A stretch of 64,000 bases of DNA from Sesamum alatum (GCA_034509735.1 JACGWO010000008.1:10489864-10553863), one strand, 5' to 3'. Positions 24,997-36,456 are shown, numbered from the stretch's first letter. Made by a program: numbers and translations. The notes: generated from the sequence alone by a model not told the origin.

Positions 24997-26066
24997 CTTG
25001 ATTTGACGCTTCAGTGAGACAGGGGCCTCAGACCTTGTCTCTAAGTTTACGAGATGAGTTGTAAAAATATAAAAAAAATCATATATTTTATGATGCATAG
25101 ACACAGACACAGCGACACGAAAAATTTCAAAAATTAAGATACGACATGACACTAACACGGTTCTAAAATTATAAAAAATGATGGATGATAAATTTCATAA
25201 TGTATAGACACAAACACGACAATATAAAATTTTTCAAAAATTAGGATACGGCACGACACTAATACAGTGGTAAGAAATTAGGATACTGATTAAAAAAAAT
25301 TTAATCATCCAAATTAGTTGAGAGGTGGTCATGATAATTTAATTAATTTGGATGATTAGAGGTGGTCATGGTAATTTATCCAATTTGGATGTTTAGAACA
25401 AATTGGTTGTGGAATATTTTTTAAGTCATGTATTTTGGTTAAAAATTTAGATGTAAGACATGCTTATTTTATATTTTATCTTGATATTTTCATATTGCAT
25501 ATTTTTATTTTATGAGAAATTTAGAATACATATAAAAAATATATATTTTATATAGCCATGTCAGTGTCGTGCTGTATCCTATTTTTTGCAATTTTTCGTA
25601 TCACCTTGTCCGTGTCACCGTATCAGTGTCTATCCATCATGAAATTTATCATTCACCATTTTTTTATATTTTTATAACCGTGTAAGTGCAGTGTCGTATC
25701 ATAATTTTTAAAAATTTTCATGTCATCGTATTTATGTACATACACCATAAAATTTATCATTCACTATTATTTTATATTTTTATAGTAGTGTCGTGTCATA
25801 TCCTAATTTTTGAAATTTTTCGTATCACAGTTTACGTGTCGCCATGTCTGTATCTATGCATTATGAAATGTATCATTCGCCATTTTTTTATATTTTTAGA
25901 ACTGTATCAGTGCCATGTCGTATCTTAATTTTTAAAATTCTTTGTGTCGCCGTGTCTATGTCTATGCATAATAAAATTTATTATTTTTTTTTTATATTTT
26001 TATAACTCGCCTCGTAAATTTAGAGACGGGGTCTGAGACCCCATCTCACTGAAGCATCAAATCAAA
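24997..26066. repeat. 1.07-kb fold-back element with internal tandem repeats
   Basis: The outer arms are inverted copies: GCTTCAGTGAGACAGGGGCC near 25008 on the left, and the complement of a TGAGACCCCATCTCACTGAAGC-like block near 26035-26056 on the right. Inside each arm are imperfect direct repeats of roughly 110-120 bp built from CGTGTC-, TATCCTAATTTTT- and ATGAAATTTATCATTC-type blocks, forward on the right (25560-26010) and inverted on the left (25050-25290). A unique spacer (about 25300-25550) separates them. No coding sequence was recognised. It could be a Foldback-like transposon. Confidence 0.65.
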
Positions 26067-26527
26067 TGCTTGCTTTTATTTTTATTGTTTTTTTAAATTT
26101 TGCTTAAAACTAGATTCAAAATTTCATCTTTGCTCATTTTAATAAAACTTTACAAAAACCCCTATTTTTGTAATTTTTTATTTAACATTATTTTAATAAT
26201 TTCTCCTTCTCCCACCCCATTGCTGTAAATAAATAATAATAAAATGAAATTGGTCTTTTATTTGCAATTGGTTATTTAAGAGTATATTTGGTTGGGTGAA
26301 AAAGTGGAAGTATAAGAGAAGTGGAAGTAAAAGCAAATGTATAAGAAAAAATTTAGTGTTTGGTTTGGGGGAAGAGATGGAGGGGAAGTAAAACTGAATG
26401 TATATGAAACCTATTCGGGGTTCAATTTTATTTCCATCATAAATTGGGCGAAAAAGTGGAAGTATACGGCCAAAAAGACAAAAAATATATCTTTTTATTT
26501 TTATTTACTCTATTGCGCGCGCGCGCG

Positions 26528-26568
<41 letters not shown>

Positions 26569-26940
26569 CTTCTCTCCAATTCTTTTCTCCTTCCCGTTGA
26601 TAATACCGTACATAATCGCCAGAAAAAATATAACTAAATCATTGAAAAAACTACTACGTCGAAGTCAACAATGCTGTAATCATACTTTGCATTTATTTTT
26701 CAAAATTTTTTATTGCTAATTTGCTATTAATCCTGATTGAATAATGCTTTCACCTAAATGTTAGAATAGGTGACCGTGAAACCAATATGATTGGGCTAAT
26801 GTAATCTATGACTGAACAATTTCAGAGTTTTGATAAATTGTAATGAATAAGAAAATGATATTCATTTGGCTTAATACTTTGTTTGTGTTCACTTACTGCT
26901 TTACATTAATTGTTCACTACAAAAGCAAAGCCAACAGACC
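26067..26940. other. AT-rich intergenic DNA
   Basis: No gene recognised. Contains the compound microsatellite described separately. Confidence 0.5.
26514..26568. repeat. Compound (CG)n(CA)n(TA)n microsatellite
   Basis: About 55 bp of strictly alternating pyrimidine and purine pass from GC to AC to AT dinucleotides without interruption. Such tracts are classic Z-DNA-forming candidates. Confidence 0.95.
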
Positions 26941-28680
26941 GAAAACTCATTCCAGGAAACTGGAACTGCGTATTGGATGGTGGTTCATGAAATCAGTTTC
27001 TCCGGATCGGTCTAAAATACTCCAAGTCAAGGAATCTCTAGATAGGGTATCGAGAATCCGTGTGAGACTTGCACTAAGCATTTGCAGTCGCGTTTCATCG
27101 ACAAGTGACGGGGCTCGTCCATGCAATGTTAGTGGGTTAGCCAACTAGGTGGCTGCTGATTGAGGTGACTCGTGGGAACCGTCATGACTTATATGGAAGA
27201 CCTTGAGTACGGTCAGTTAGGTATGACTTGTATTCCCGGTTCCAATAGTACGGACTGATCCTTGGACTTGAGGGATTACTGCGATCACCTACACACCGTG
27301 CTTGTATATTAGATATGGCAAAAGGTTGCCAAGTCGAGTAACTCGGTAGTCATAAGCCCTATCTAGTGCAGTCAAAGATGTGCAGCGTGACAGTAAGTCC
27401 TAAGAGAGGATCCATCTCCAGTCAGAAGGCTTACGGTGATATCTCACTTTACTCTGAGACTCGTCCCCGATAAATCTGTGGCCACAGTAACTAAACCAAT
27501 GGGTAGGACCCCTATGACGTTTAGTATGGACGAGGCAAGACTTAGGTCGAGAAAGGGTACCTACAATTCCATGCCCTAGACTCTAAGCAGTGAGATTGTA
27601 GATGGAAGGATAAAACGTACTAAGAGCCTAAATGTTCACACCATAAACATTCACCTAGTCTCTAGTGCCATGGACCATTGCTAGACGACCACCCATGGGG
27701 ACGGACGCATTCCTGTCATAGGATGATTGGGAATTCGGCCAAGTTTAGCTGAGGGTGAACCTAAAGAGTCACACACAATCCGCACGCATTAAAAGGTATG
27801 TAATTTGGAATTAATGTAGAGAGGTTGAACGATTTAAATTGGATTTAATCGGTTCCCTTTTCTTGGGATGTTGATTCCTTTAATTGGATTAAGAGGAATT
27901 AACTAAATAAATAAATTAGATTTATTGGAATAAATTAAGTGGGTTTAAAATAAATATTATTATTTATTTTATTTATTTAAAGACCCCATGAATTATTTCA
28001 ATATGATTTAAATATTCCATAAATTAAATGGATGGTTGAGATCAAAGGGGAGCGATCAATGACCAAGATTAGTTTGACTAATCTGAGCCTAGTTTGACTA
28101 GGACTTTGACTACGTCAAAATCCTAGTCAAACCAAGCTTCTAAAGTTGGAGTTTGAAGAGGAATAGGATTCCCCTTCTATAACACACACACCACCCCTTT
28201 CTCCCTCTCTACTCGTCCACCACCCCTTTCCCAAGAAAAGTTTTTGGTTCTTTGTTTCGTAAAAATGAACCTAAGGAGGATTGATCACATTAATTCATAA
28301 CGTTTGGTCGATCCATCCTCTCTAAATACATATACTTGGTTTTTTGCTAGCACGAGGATCAAGATACGTGGGCGGATTGCGTGTACGATTTAGAGGGTTT
28401 CACATTCGAGATCTTGGTGCAATACCGGGAACAATGCGAGTAGCGGTTTGAAGACAAAACTACAACCGGGTAAGTTCTTTTTCTTTGTTGTCTTCGATTT
28501 TTCAATACCCTATGGCCTCCATGATTTGCATACTTTTATTTAGTCATGAGATACACCGAAAGCCCGAGAGGTTCAAGGGAACACCCCTTGAACGTCTAAT
28601 TTATATTTATGTATGAGCATGTTTTGAATTTCGTAATTTATTTTATATCGCGCTTTCGCATTCGCGCTCCTCCCAGGACG
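26941..28680 (+). mobile_element. LTR-retrotransposon-like sequence, possible solo LTR
   Basis: A long non-coding block of balanced base composition inside AT-rich DNA. It ends with a leader-like region (CTTCTATAACACACAC near 28177, then GCGCTTTCGCATTCGCGCTC near 28650), a layout usual for large plant LTRs. No gag or pol frame is present, and neither ends, primer site nor target duplication could be fixed, so the boundaries are approximate. Confidence 0.4.
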
Positions 28681-28839
28681 ATCCACACGCCTTCCCTAGG
28701 CTTTCACTAATCGTGTTCCTTCTTCCCGTCGCCGGCACAAGTAATTTTTATTTTATTTAAACTGAATAGTTTAGAATAAATAACAATATCATTCCATTTG
28801 GCCTTTCCCACATTGAATCGACAACACATACTTAGTAAA

Positions 28840-29010
28840 AGAAAGAATCTCTTGGACTGACACTTTTCTTTGAACTAGGTCTTATCTTACTCTTACGCAG
28901 TCATCTATCATTTAAAGAAAGGGGATTCCTTCGCCGAATCCATTCCATTGTGGGATCAGCATCCGCTACTCACTCCAAAGAGACAACGGATGATTCTCTC
29001 TCGTTTTGAT
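28840..29010. other. Possible organelle-derived insert
   Basis: A short stretch with composition and wording unlike its neighbours (for example GGGGATTCCTTCGCCGAATC), set in AT-rich DNA. It reminded me of mitochondrial or plastid DNA, but I could not identify a source gene. Confidence 0.2.
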
Positions 29011-29339
29011 GAATATTTTTATTAATAAAAAATATTATTATTCTTTTTTTTATATATATTTTTATTACTAAGGTTTTTAGATTTTTGATATTAGTATAAT
29101 ATTAACTTGTTTATTTTCTAATACAAAATGAAGAGAAAGGGTTAAACTGTAAAATTATAAAAATTAAATTTTTTTTCTCAATCTAATTTTCTCGTACCAA
29201 ACAAGTGAAAGTATTTGAGATTTATTCTCCTTCCAATCATACCAAACACCTTGAAGAAAAACTATTATTCTTTCTCTCCCCTTCCCCTTTTCCCCTTCTC
29301 CTCTCCCTTTCACCTTCTTTTTCCTCTCGGGTTGCTCAC

Positions 29340-30457
29340 AACCTTTGACCGGCCTTCCTCCATTCGAGTCCTCTCGGTCTCCGGACCATGTGTCTTCGAC
29401 ACTTGCAGCTTACTAGCGCGACATCCGAATGCATCCCTGTGCGGCACCTTGCGCCCAAGCACTCGCCTATCTGGAATGCCCATGTTCGCAGAGGGTCACG
29501 GCTCTCGCGACTTGCGCGCCTTCATGTCCGGCCCCAACTAGCTAGCTTGCCATCATGCATCTCGCCAACAATCTCGGGCCATGCCGATACTTCTCGCAAT
29601 GGCTCGGACCATCCTTGCCCCGTCTCGGCACTATGCGCCAACTTACGCCCACAACGCCCGTCGCACGCACAACAATCACTCGGTGCATTACCGGCGCATA
29701 TCTTCGCCATGCCCGTCTCGCATGCCTCGCCCGAGTAGGGCAGCATCATCCGTCCGTGGCCCAACTCTTATGCCAACATCTCACATCAGTCTCGCACGGC
29801 ATGCCCAACATGCCTCCTTGCCTTTCGGCGTGGCCTCATAATTTGCCCACAGCGCGGCGTCGCCCCACGACCGCGTATCTTGGCCAACGGATCGTCGTGC
29901 ATAGCTAGAACCCAATAGCTCATGACACGAGTAGCTCACGAGGTCTTCCAATGCTTTGCCTCGATCGCTCATTCCGCCCGAGAGGTATTGCCTATGCCTT
30001 CTCGCAGCCCGCGGGGCATCCTCGCAATCACACGAAGCCTCTCGGCGCGTTGTTTGCCCAACGTGTGCCATCCTGGCCCCACGCCGTTCGTTCGGTTCCC
30101 ATACCGACCGGGGACTTTAGCCCTCCCTTCGAGGTGCCTAAAGCCGGCCCTTGAGGCCCCCATCATGCCCCAAGGAAATCGCTCATTTAGTGCCTCGGTG
30201 CACAGGGGGGACTGGCTGGAGCTCACCACTGTTGTCCCCCTTATAATAGGCTTAAAAATAATTTCCCTTGTTCTACCAGTAGATATTCAAAGTCCTTGAA
30301 ATGGCCGAGGAGCGCACCTTTTTCACAACTCCCTCGTTCGACGTCCGAATCGCGTACCACTTGAACCATTGCGCTCCCACGTACCGGGCTGACATCCCCT
30401 TATCGCCCGCACGTCCTCCGTAAGTCACAGCCGACACTCCTAGTTAAAGGACGGCCT
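29340..30457 (-). mobile_element. Gypsy-type 3' LTR
   Basis: On the minus strand this begins TGTCACAGGCCGTCC, directly after a segment ending GAGTGGGGGAGGA, a purine-rich tract placed like a polypurine primer. A TATTATAA box near 30245 on the minus strand precedes GGGGGACAACAGT, as in a U3-R boundary. The rest is GC-rich and non-coding; open frames in it are compositional. The distal end is not defined precisely. Confidence 0.55.
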
Positions 30458-32782
30458 GTGACATCCTCCCCCACTCGATCTGTTGACGTCCTCGTCAACA
30501 CATACACAAAGAATTGAAGTGTATGCAGTGCCTGATACTCCTCCCAGTATCACGCAGCACCAGACCGACTTCTGGCTCTTTCAAGCCCATCTGCGTGAGT
30601 GCCTCTTCAGCACAACACGTTGTCTCCACCCCAATGGCGCCACATCTGCAACCCATAGTGGCCTGCTCAACACAAGTGGAAGTCCGTGTACTTCATCTAC
30701 ACCCTCTCCCTCAATTGGTGGTTGGCTCCCCCGAATAGTGCCGCAATGCACCCAATTCGACACAAAAGTGTAAGTTGGAAGTCTGTACCCTCATTCTGCA
30801 CTCACTTCCTCAGTAGCTGGGTTGCCTCCACAAATAGTGCCTTGATGCACTCCATTTCACATGCAACACAAGTTGGAAGTTTGTGTACGTCTCTACACTC
30901 TCTTCCCAAACTGAACACAAGCTGGAAGTCTGTGTACGTCTCTACACTCTTTTCCTAAACTGAACACAAGCTGGAAGTCTGTGTACGTCCCTACACCCAT
31001 CTGTTGCTTCAATTGATAGTTTTCCCCCATGGATAGTGTCTCAATACACTCAAATCCCCAAGTCCGAAATCTGTGCCGACATTTTGCACTCTCTTTCTGT
31101 GACTGGTGGGTAATAAACTGTGCCGCAAGTTTAATCAAGTGTGCCGTCATACTGTGTCGTCCCTCAAAAGAGTTCCTCATATACACCCGGAATTGAGCTA
31201 GAACGAATCATGTCCCTCAAAACAGTACCTCATATACACCCGAATTGATCTGGAACAGGTTTGAGCTTGAAGTCTGTGCGTGCAGGGCGCACTCTCTCCC
31301 CCACTCGATGTGTTGCCATCCTCGGCAAGCACGCAATCTGCCTCTGCGGTTAACCGACCACACTGAACCCAACTGTAAAGCACTTTGGGCCTCGCCCAAA
31401 ACTTCGGAACCCACCGCTTGCTGGTCCCATTCTCTCCTCAACGAGTCCACTTGACTCTGCACAACTGTTGAGGTCTTTGCCCCCAACTGACCGCAAGATT
31501 GGGATTACCCCCCCTAATCCGACGGCAGGATGATGATTGTTCTGCTCTCCCATCCGACAAACAAGATCAAGACTGTAGTTCTGACCCAATAAACGGGATT
31601 GAGATCTTAGTCCCAACCCAACACGATCGCAAGATGAAGACTCTCAAGTCCCATCCCGGCCCGACAAAAAGGTGACGACGTTTAAGTCCCCTTTCGGCCC
31701 GGCCACACCATGCCGCTCACGGTGCCAATGGAGCCTAATGCTCCTTCACAATCTCAACTCGATTGCCCCACTCGAAAATCCTTAGACCAAAGAGCCCACA
31801 TAAGGTGTCAGAACTTCTTCAAGGAACGTTCACAACGCAGCTCAACTTGTGCTCCTGATCAGCACACAGCTTGTGCTCCTGATGAACACACAACGCGGCT
31901 TGGTGGCCTTCTTCCACACAAGCTTCGGACAAGTTGCCTCAAATCTCACATACGGATCTCTGCCCTCTGGTTCTTGGAGCGTGTCATCTTTTCGCTCGAT
32001 GCACCCCCATCTCTTCCACGAGAACTTTATCTCAACATTCTCAGCTCTGCCCAAACACATTGTTCGAAACACTTTCCACGCGCAACACTGTCCACGTAGG
32101 GCTTTAGGCGTCCACTCTTTACAACCCCAAGGGTGGCTTGCTCTGCATGCACCTGATGTGCAACTGTGCCTCAGCACCTCAACATCTGCTCATCCTTCCC
32201 CGCTGGAAGGTTTCTCAACAAGGTGGTAATTCACCCACCGAACGGCCTCAACGCCTTAATCGTCTCCTGACTTGCAGCATTCCTGCACACATTGTTGCTA
32301 AATCGCGCAAACGTGGCTCTCGCAGTCCACCCGACGCATCGGCATGTCTCCCTCCCTCAGGGAAGGCAAGATGAATTCTGAAATCTGATTCACACATCAT
32401 TACCCCCAAAACAAAAATTTCGGGAACGACTGACAGCTTGCTCAAACACATATCATGCCAACAACAGTGCCAACCCACCCAACACAAGGTTGGACCGTCG
32501 CTACTCACTCACAAGCAGCTCCAACGCGCGCAAAAGGATGCCACCGATTTCTCATTCTGTGGCGAACATCCCCCAAAACCATCCCGTCTTACAATCGGCT
32601 CACTGAAGCATTTCAAAGCCACACGCAGCAAACCAACACAACTGTGCCGTAATCCGGTCTGATTCTGTCTCAAACGGTCTCAACTCGCCTCTACCTACTG
32701 TAGAGCTCAGGTGTCACACTTTCCTTTCAAGTGCGCACTTGGTCCTTCGGGAGCCCGGAATTATCTGGGCTCTGATATCAAC
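30458..32782 (-). mobile_element. Non-coding retrotransposon interior (LARD-like)
   Basis: It lies between a primer-binding-like site at 32769-32780 (minus strand TTGATATCAGAGC, near the initiator-tRNA-Met complement TGGTATCAGAGC) and the purine tract next to the LTR. Nothing resembling gag, protease, RT or integrase was seen in any frame. The sequence has repeated TGTGTACGT and GGAAGTCTGTG phrases. This suggests a large non-autonomous retrotransposon derivative on the minus strand. It may be composite, since the flanking LTR-like ends do not match each other well. Confidence 0.5.
30872..31000. repeat. 49-bp tandem repeat, about 2.6 copies
   Basis: Consecutive units start TGGAAGTCTGTGTACGTC and contain CTGAACACAAGC; the copies are nearly identical. 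More diverged relatives occur on both sides within the retrotransposon interior. Confidence 0.8.
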
Positions 32783-32836
32783 TGTCACGGGCGAAAATGA
32801 AATATTCTGCTGCGACAAAAGAGTCCGCCCGTGACA
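32783..32836 (-). mobile_element. 54-bp TG...CA unit, possible collapsed 5' LTR
   Basis: On the minus strand it starts TGTCACGGGCG and ends with the exact complement CGCCCGTGACA, immediately followed by the tRNA-primer-like site. This is what an LTR would look like after nearly all of its interior was lost. Confidence 0.45.
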
Positions 32837-32837
32837 C

Positions 32838-33260
32838 CTGGTCACACACCTTCTGTCGCTTCACCGTTTTCACAATAATCTCCTTCGAGTCGGCCGCCGC
32901 GGTGATTATTATCACTGAGATAGCAAAACCCATGTTGAAATTCACCGCCATTTCTCTGAAAACAAACAAAAATGTGAGAAACCCAAGTGGGTTTCGAGCT
33001 CAAGAAGGAAGGTAGAGTAGCAATGGCGGAGTAGAACGACAAATGGGTTGCTTTAATACTCAAATTAACACTAGAGAAAGAGGAGAAAAGGAAAGAAAGT
33101 GAAGGTAGAACATAAATGTACCTTGTGAAATTGATTCTTGCTTCAGATTTGTGGTTGCAAAATTGATTTTCCTTCAAAAGCAATGCAAAGAAAAGAGGGT
33201 GAAAGAGTTAGATCAGCTCTCTCTCTTTTTTTTTCTTTTTCTTTTTCTTTTTCTTTTCTT
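32838..33260 (-). pseudogene. 5' end of an unidentified gene, cut by a retrotransposon
   Basis: On the minus strand a leader with CT/GA-rich sequence is followed by a donor-like CACAAG|GTACAT near 33122 and an acceptor TTGTTTTCAG ending at 32956. Next comes AGAA and an ATG at 32951. The frame reads MAVNFNMGFAISVIIITAAA and goes on to end KTVKRQKVCDQ, 38 codons in all. One base later the 54-bp retrotransposon unit begins and the frame soon ends. I do not recognise the protein. The hydrophobic stretch could be a signal or anchor. The leader-intron layout looks like a genuine plant gene start, but the model is inferred. Confidence 0.4.
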
Positions 33261-33299
33261 GGGGTTTAAATTACAAATCTGCCCTTAAAATATCATACC

Positions 33300-34084
33300 T
33301 TTGGCGCGTGTATTTCACTTCGCCGGATTTAACCTATTTTCTTGCCTGAAAATGAAAAAAAAAGGGGCTGTGCAAAAATTATGAAAGGTTGGGAGGGGCG
33401 GTGTAAAAATTAAAAGGTTGGGGGCAAAGTGCTCTCGACCCATACGTTGGGGGTGTCCACAATTTACTTTTATAATTTTGTCAAATTTCAGGAAAGGTAA
33501 ATATAATTTACCCTTATAATTATTCGATCATTTTGGCCTAGTCTATAGAATTAGATTATTAAGTAATATTCGCTATTAAGCTACACATAAGAGGTATAGC
33601 TTCTACGCCGTCTTTAGCTATCACTAATAAATATGTTTAAAGCCCCTTCGCCCGTCTTGTGTTACTACTCCTTACTCAGGTTTTGGGTAGTTTCAAGCAA
33701 CCAAATTTATATATGTGCTTTATGTAAAATTATATAATTAAATAAAATTATAAATAATTACGCTCCAAATCTTGAGTATACTTTTCTTTTTTTTTTTTTG
33801 ATATGGGAGTATAATTTTCATTACCCTAACATTTCTCAAAACCTATCAAATTTGAACTTCAAAGGACTAGTACCAGGGACTCGGGATGGTTATGACAATT
33901 TCTTATTTGTAGTCTCTCTATTAGAGGATTTGAGGTGTATCATACTCTGTTTGGGAAACATAATTCATATTTATCAGTGTAATATAAATTAAGCTAAAAA
34001 CAGTAACACAAATAATATTTGTAAATGAGTATACAATGCACTTGGCAAAAAGATTTAGCACATAATATAATGAAGTTGTTGTTG

Positions 34085-34125
<41 letters not shown>

Positions 34126-34380
34126 GAATGGTGGCACATAACATAATGAAGTTATTAGCAATGATTACATAATTTATATTAATATTAAAAAATTGATAAA
34201 CACGTTGATTAGATTAATAAGCTCACATTAAGTGAAACATACTTATTACAATATATTACTCATGTTAAATTAGATAAGTACCCACACTTTTAATTGGGTT
34301 CGAACTTATAAACTCAAATTTATTTGTAAGATCTCAGTATAAAGGTCCTTAACACTCGACTAAGACATGCTGGTATTAGG
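33300..34380. other. Intergenic with TTA microsatellite and a SINE-like remnant
   Basis: No gene recognised. A (TTA)n tract lies at about 34088-34124. On the minus strand about 34290-34370 contains TCTTAGTCGAGTG and GTTCGAACCC, which resemble pol III A- and B-boxes of a tRNA-derived SINE, without a clear target duplication. Confidence 0.4.
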
Positions 34381-34396
34381 ATTATTATTATTATTA

Positions 34397-35636
34397 GGAA
34401 TAATTACATTTACACCCTTTCACCTGTTGCATGTTTACACAAATTACCCTTGTCTTTTAAAAAATTACAGAAACCACCTCTAGTAGTGTTTAAAATCCAA
34501 ATATGCCCTTGTTGACCCAGTCAAACTTTTATATAATTTTCAAAGGACAAAAATACTCTTAGGGGTGTTTTTGGAATTATCAAAAAATATAGGGGTGTCA
34601 AAGTAATATTTACGGGGATGAGTAATAAGACCTCATATATATTTTTATTATTTATACCAATTTTTAATTTACGTTTAAATTATTTTATTAATTTTTTTAT
34701 TGAATCTCTATATAAAATTACACCTTTTGGTAATTGAAGTATTAAATTATTCAATTAATATATTAATAAAAAATTTCTATTAGGCTATAAATTTAAACTA
34801 AAAATTATCGTATAAATTATTTTAAATTCTTAAAATCAAAATATTATTTATCCACTATTTTTATTTGTAATTAAATTTTATTATAATTAATAAATTATAC
34901 ATATATGTATATATATATTATGTATTTACATGGTGGACGAAGGCAAAGGAAAGCGATGACGAGGCCGGGCGAAAGCCGAAGAGGGATTGGGCGCAAGCGG
35001 GGCGTCGAGAGCGACGGATAATTTAAAAAAAATAATTTAATAATTTAAAATATCTTTTTAAGAAATAAATTATTTATTTTACTAATTTTGATATGATTTA
35101 TATTAAATTAATAAATTATTTTAAATTATAATATATTAATTCTAGTAAAATTTAGTTATAAATAAAAGTAAAGGATAAATTATCTTTTAATTTTAATAAT
35201 TTTAAATAATTATTCAAGTGTGATAATTTTTTAGTTTAAATTTATAATCTAGTAATTAATTTTATATACATATATATATATATTAATTGAATTATTTAAT
35301 ATTTTAATTATTAAAAAGTGTAATTTTATATAGAGATTCAATTAAAAAATTAATAAAATAATTAAATTTAAATTTAAGTTTGATACAAATAATAAAGAAA
35401 AATATATGGTTATATTACTCGTTTTATGTTTACATTGACACCCCCTTTACTTTTTTGTAATTACAAAAACACTCTGACGATATTTTTGTCCTAAAAGAAT
35501 TATATTAAAGTTTGATTAGGTCCAGGGGTATTTTTGAATTTTAAAAGTTGTTAGCGGTGGTTTCTATAAATTTTCAAAAGGTAAGAGTAATTTGTGGTAA
35601 AGGATAATATGTGAGGGATGTAAATATAATTATCCC
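34397..35636. mobile_element. 1.24-kb TIR element with small GC core
   Basis: Left end GGAATAATTACATTTACACC and the complement of the right end (GGGATAATTATATTTACATC) are inverted repeats, continuing with ACAAATTAC. A short GC-rich core (34931-35010, with GGGCGAAAGCCG and GGGCGCAAGCGGGGC) sits in extremely AT-rich flanks that are themselves inverted copies. The flanking 9-mers agree only partly (TTATTATTA and TTATAATCT). Confidence 0.65.
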
Positions 35637-35903
35637 TTATAATCTATACTATATTTTATTAGAAAAAGCCATGTTGGTGTTCAAATTAATTTAGTTTGTA
35701 ATTTTTGAATTAATATTTTTTTTAACTTGTTCACTCTTATGATCATCTATAACTACCTTTTGGTAGTTTTTTTTTCCTGCATTTACCGTATATATATTTT
35801 AGGCATTTTTTCACTCTACAAAAATAAATATATAATTATAAAAATATTTTATTCTAAATATTATTTTTAAAATTTATACACATGTATAGAAGGTGCCACA
35901 TTT

Positions 35904-36166
35904 GCCGAGGAGCCCTAACTCAATTAGCGAAATTGAGACCTCATGATTCTAGAGGTTATGAGTCGAACCCCTGTGTGGGTTGATGTATTTCTACTTGATA
36001 AATTTGTTATGATTTGCTGGTGTAATAACTAGGTTTCAATTTATGTGATATTATTGATTTGATTTGTTTATAATTATTTTCTCTTCAATATTGATAGCCA
36101 ACATAATTGACATAATCACTTTACTTTTGACTAATAAAATTCCACCGCTACCAATTAAAAAAAATA
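35904..36166 (+). mobile_element. tRNA-derived SINE with perfect 11-bp TSD
   Basis: GTGCCACATTT occurs at 35893-35903 and 36167-36177. The body begins with a tRNA-like head: A-box-like TAACTCAATTAGC near 35915, then GAGTCGAACCCC (B-box-like) near 35961. It ends in an A-rich tail (36154-36164). Head, tail and duplication together are diagnostic of a retroposed pol III transcript. It sits about 300 bp upstream of the IBR1-like TATA box. Confidence 0.85.
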
Positions 36167-36177
36167 GTGCCACATTT

Positions 36178-36456
36178 ACTAATTATTTACTACTACTTGA
36201 TTGTTAACATATCATCAAGAAAATTAACGTTAAATAACATTAATTCGTAATGAACACAGTTAAGGGTCCCACTACGACAAGCTCTACCAAGACAGAAAGT
36301 CTCATCCATCATCGGGAGTATCGACCAAAAATTTGTCGACACATTAGTATCTTCTGTCAGCATAATTATGGCATATACATTTTCATTGATGAGTAATCCC
36401 TATGGGTAAACTCTTATCGCAGTAGTTGAATACCTACGCTGGTTTGACGCAGTTCC
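36178..36456 (+). promoter_or_regulatory. Proximal promoter of the IBR1-like gene
   Basis: The roughly 280 bp between the SINE and the TATA box contain no repeat that I recognise. The SINE marks the distal edge of this region. Confidence 0.4.

Noticed and set aside
26337..26719. Overlapping open frames with Thr-His and Ile-Tyr repeats
   Set aside because: Generated by the compound dinucleotide microsatellite.
29388..30299. Several overlapping 80-125-codon frames on both strands
   Set aside because: They lie in a GC-rich LTR-like region; frames overlap on both strands and have no recognisable domains, so composition explains them.
30483..32662. Clusters of open frames in the retrotransposon interior
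   Set aside because: No gag, protease, RT or integrase motif in any frame; the repeated phrases themselves generate the frames.
35904..35980. Possible tRNA gene
   Set aside because: The A- and B-box-like motifs are there, but no complete cloverleaf can be formed, and the A-rich tail and TSD show it is a SINE.
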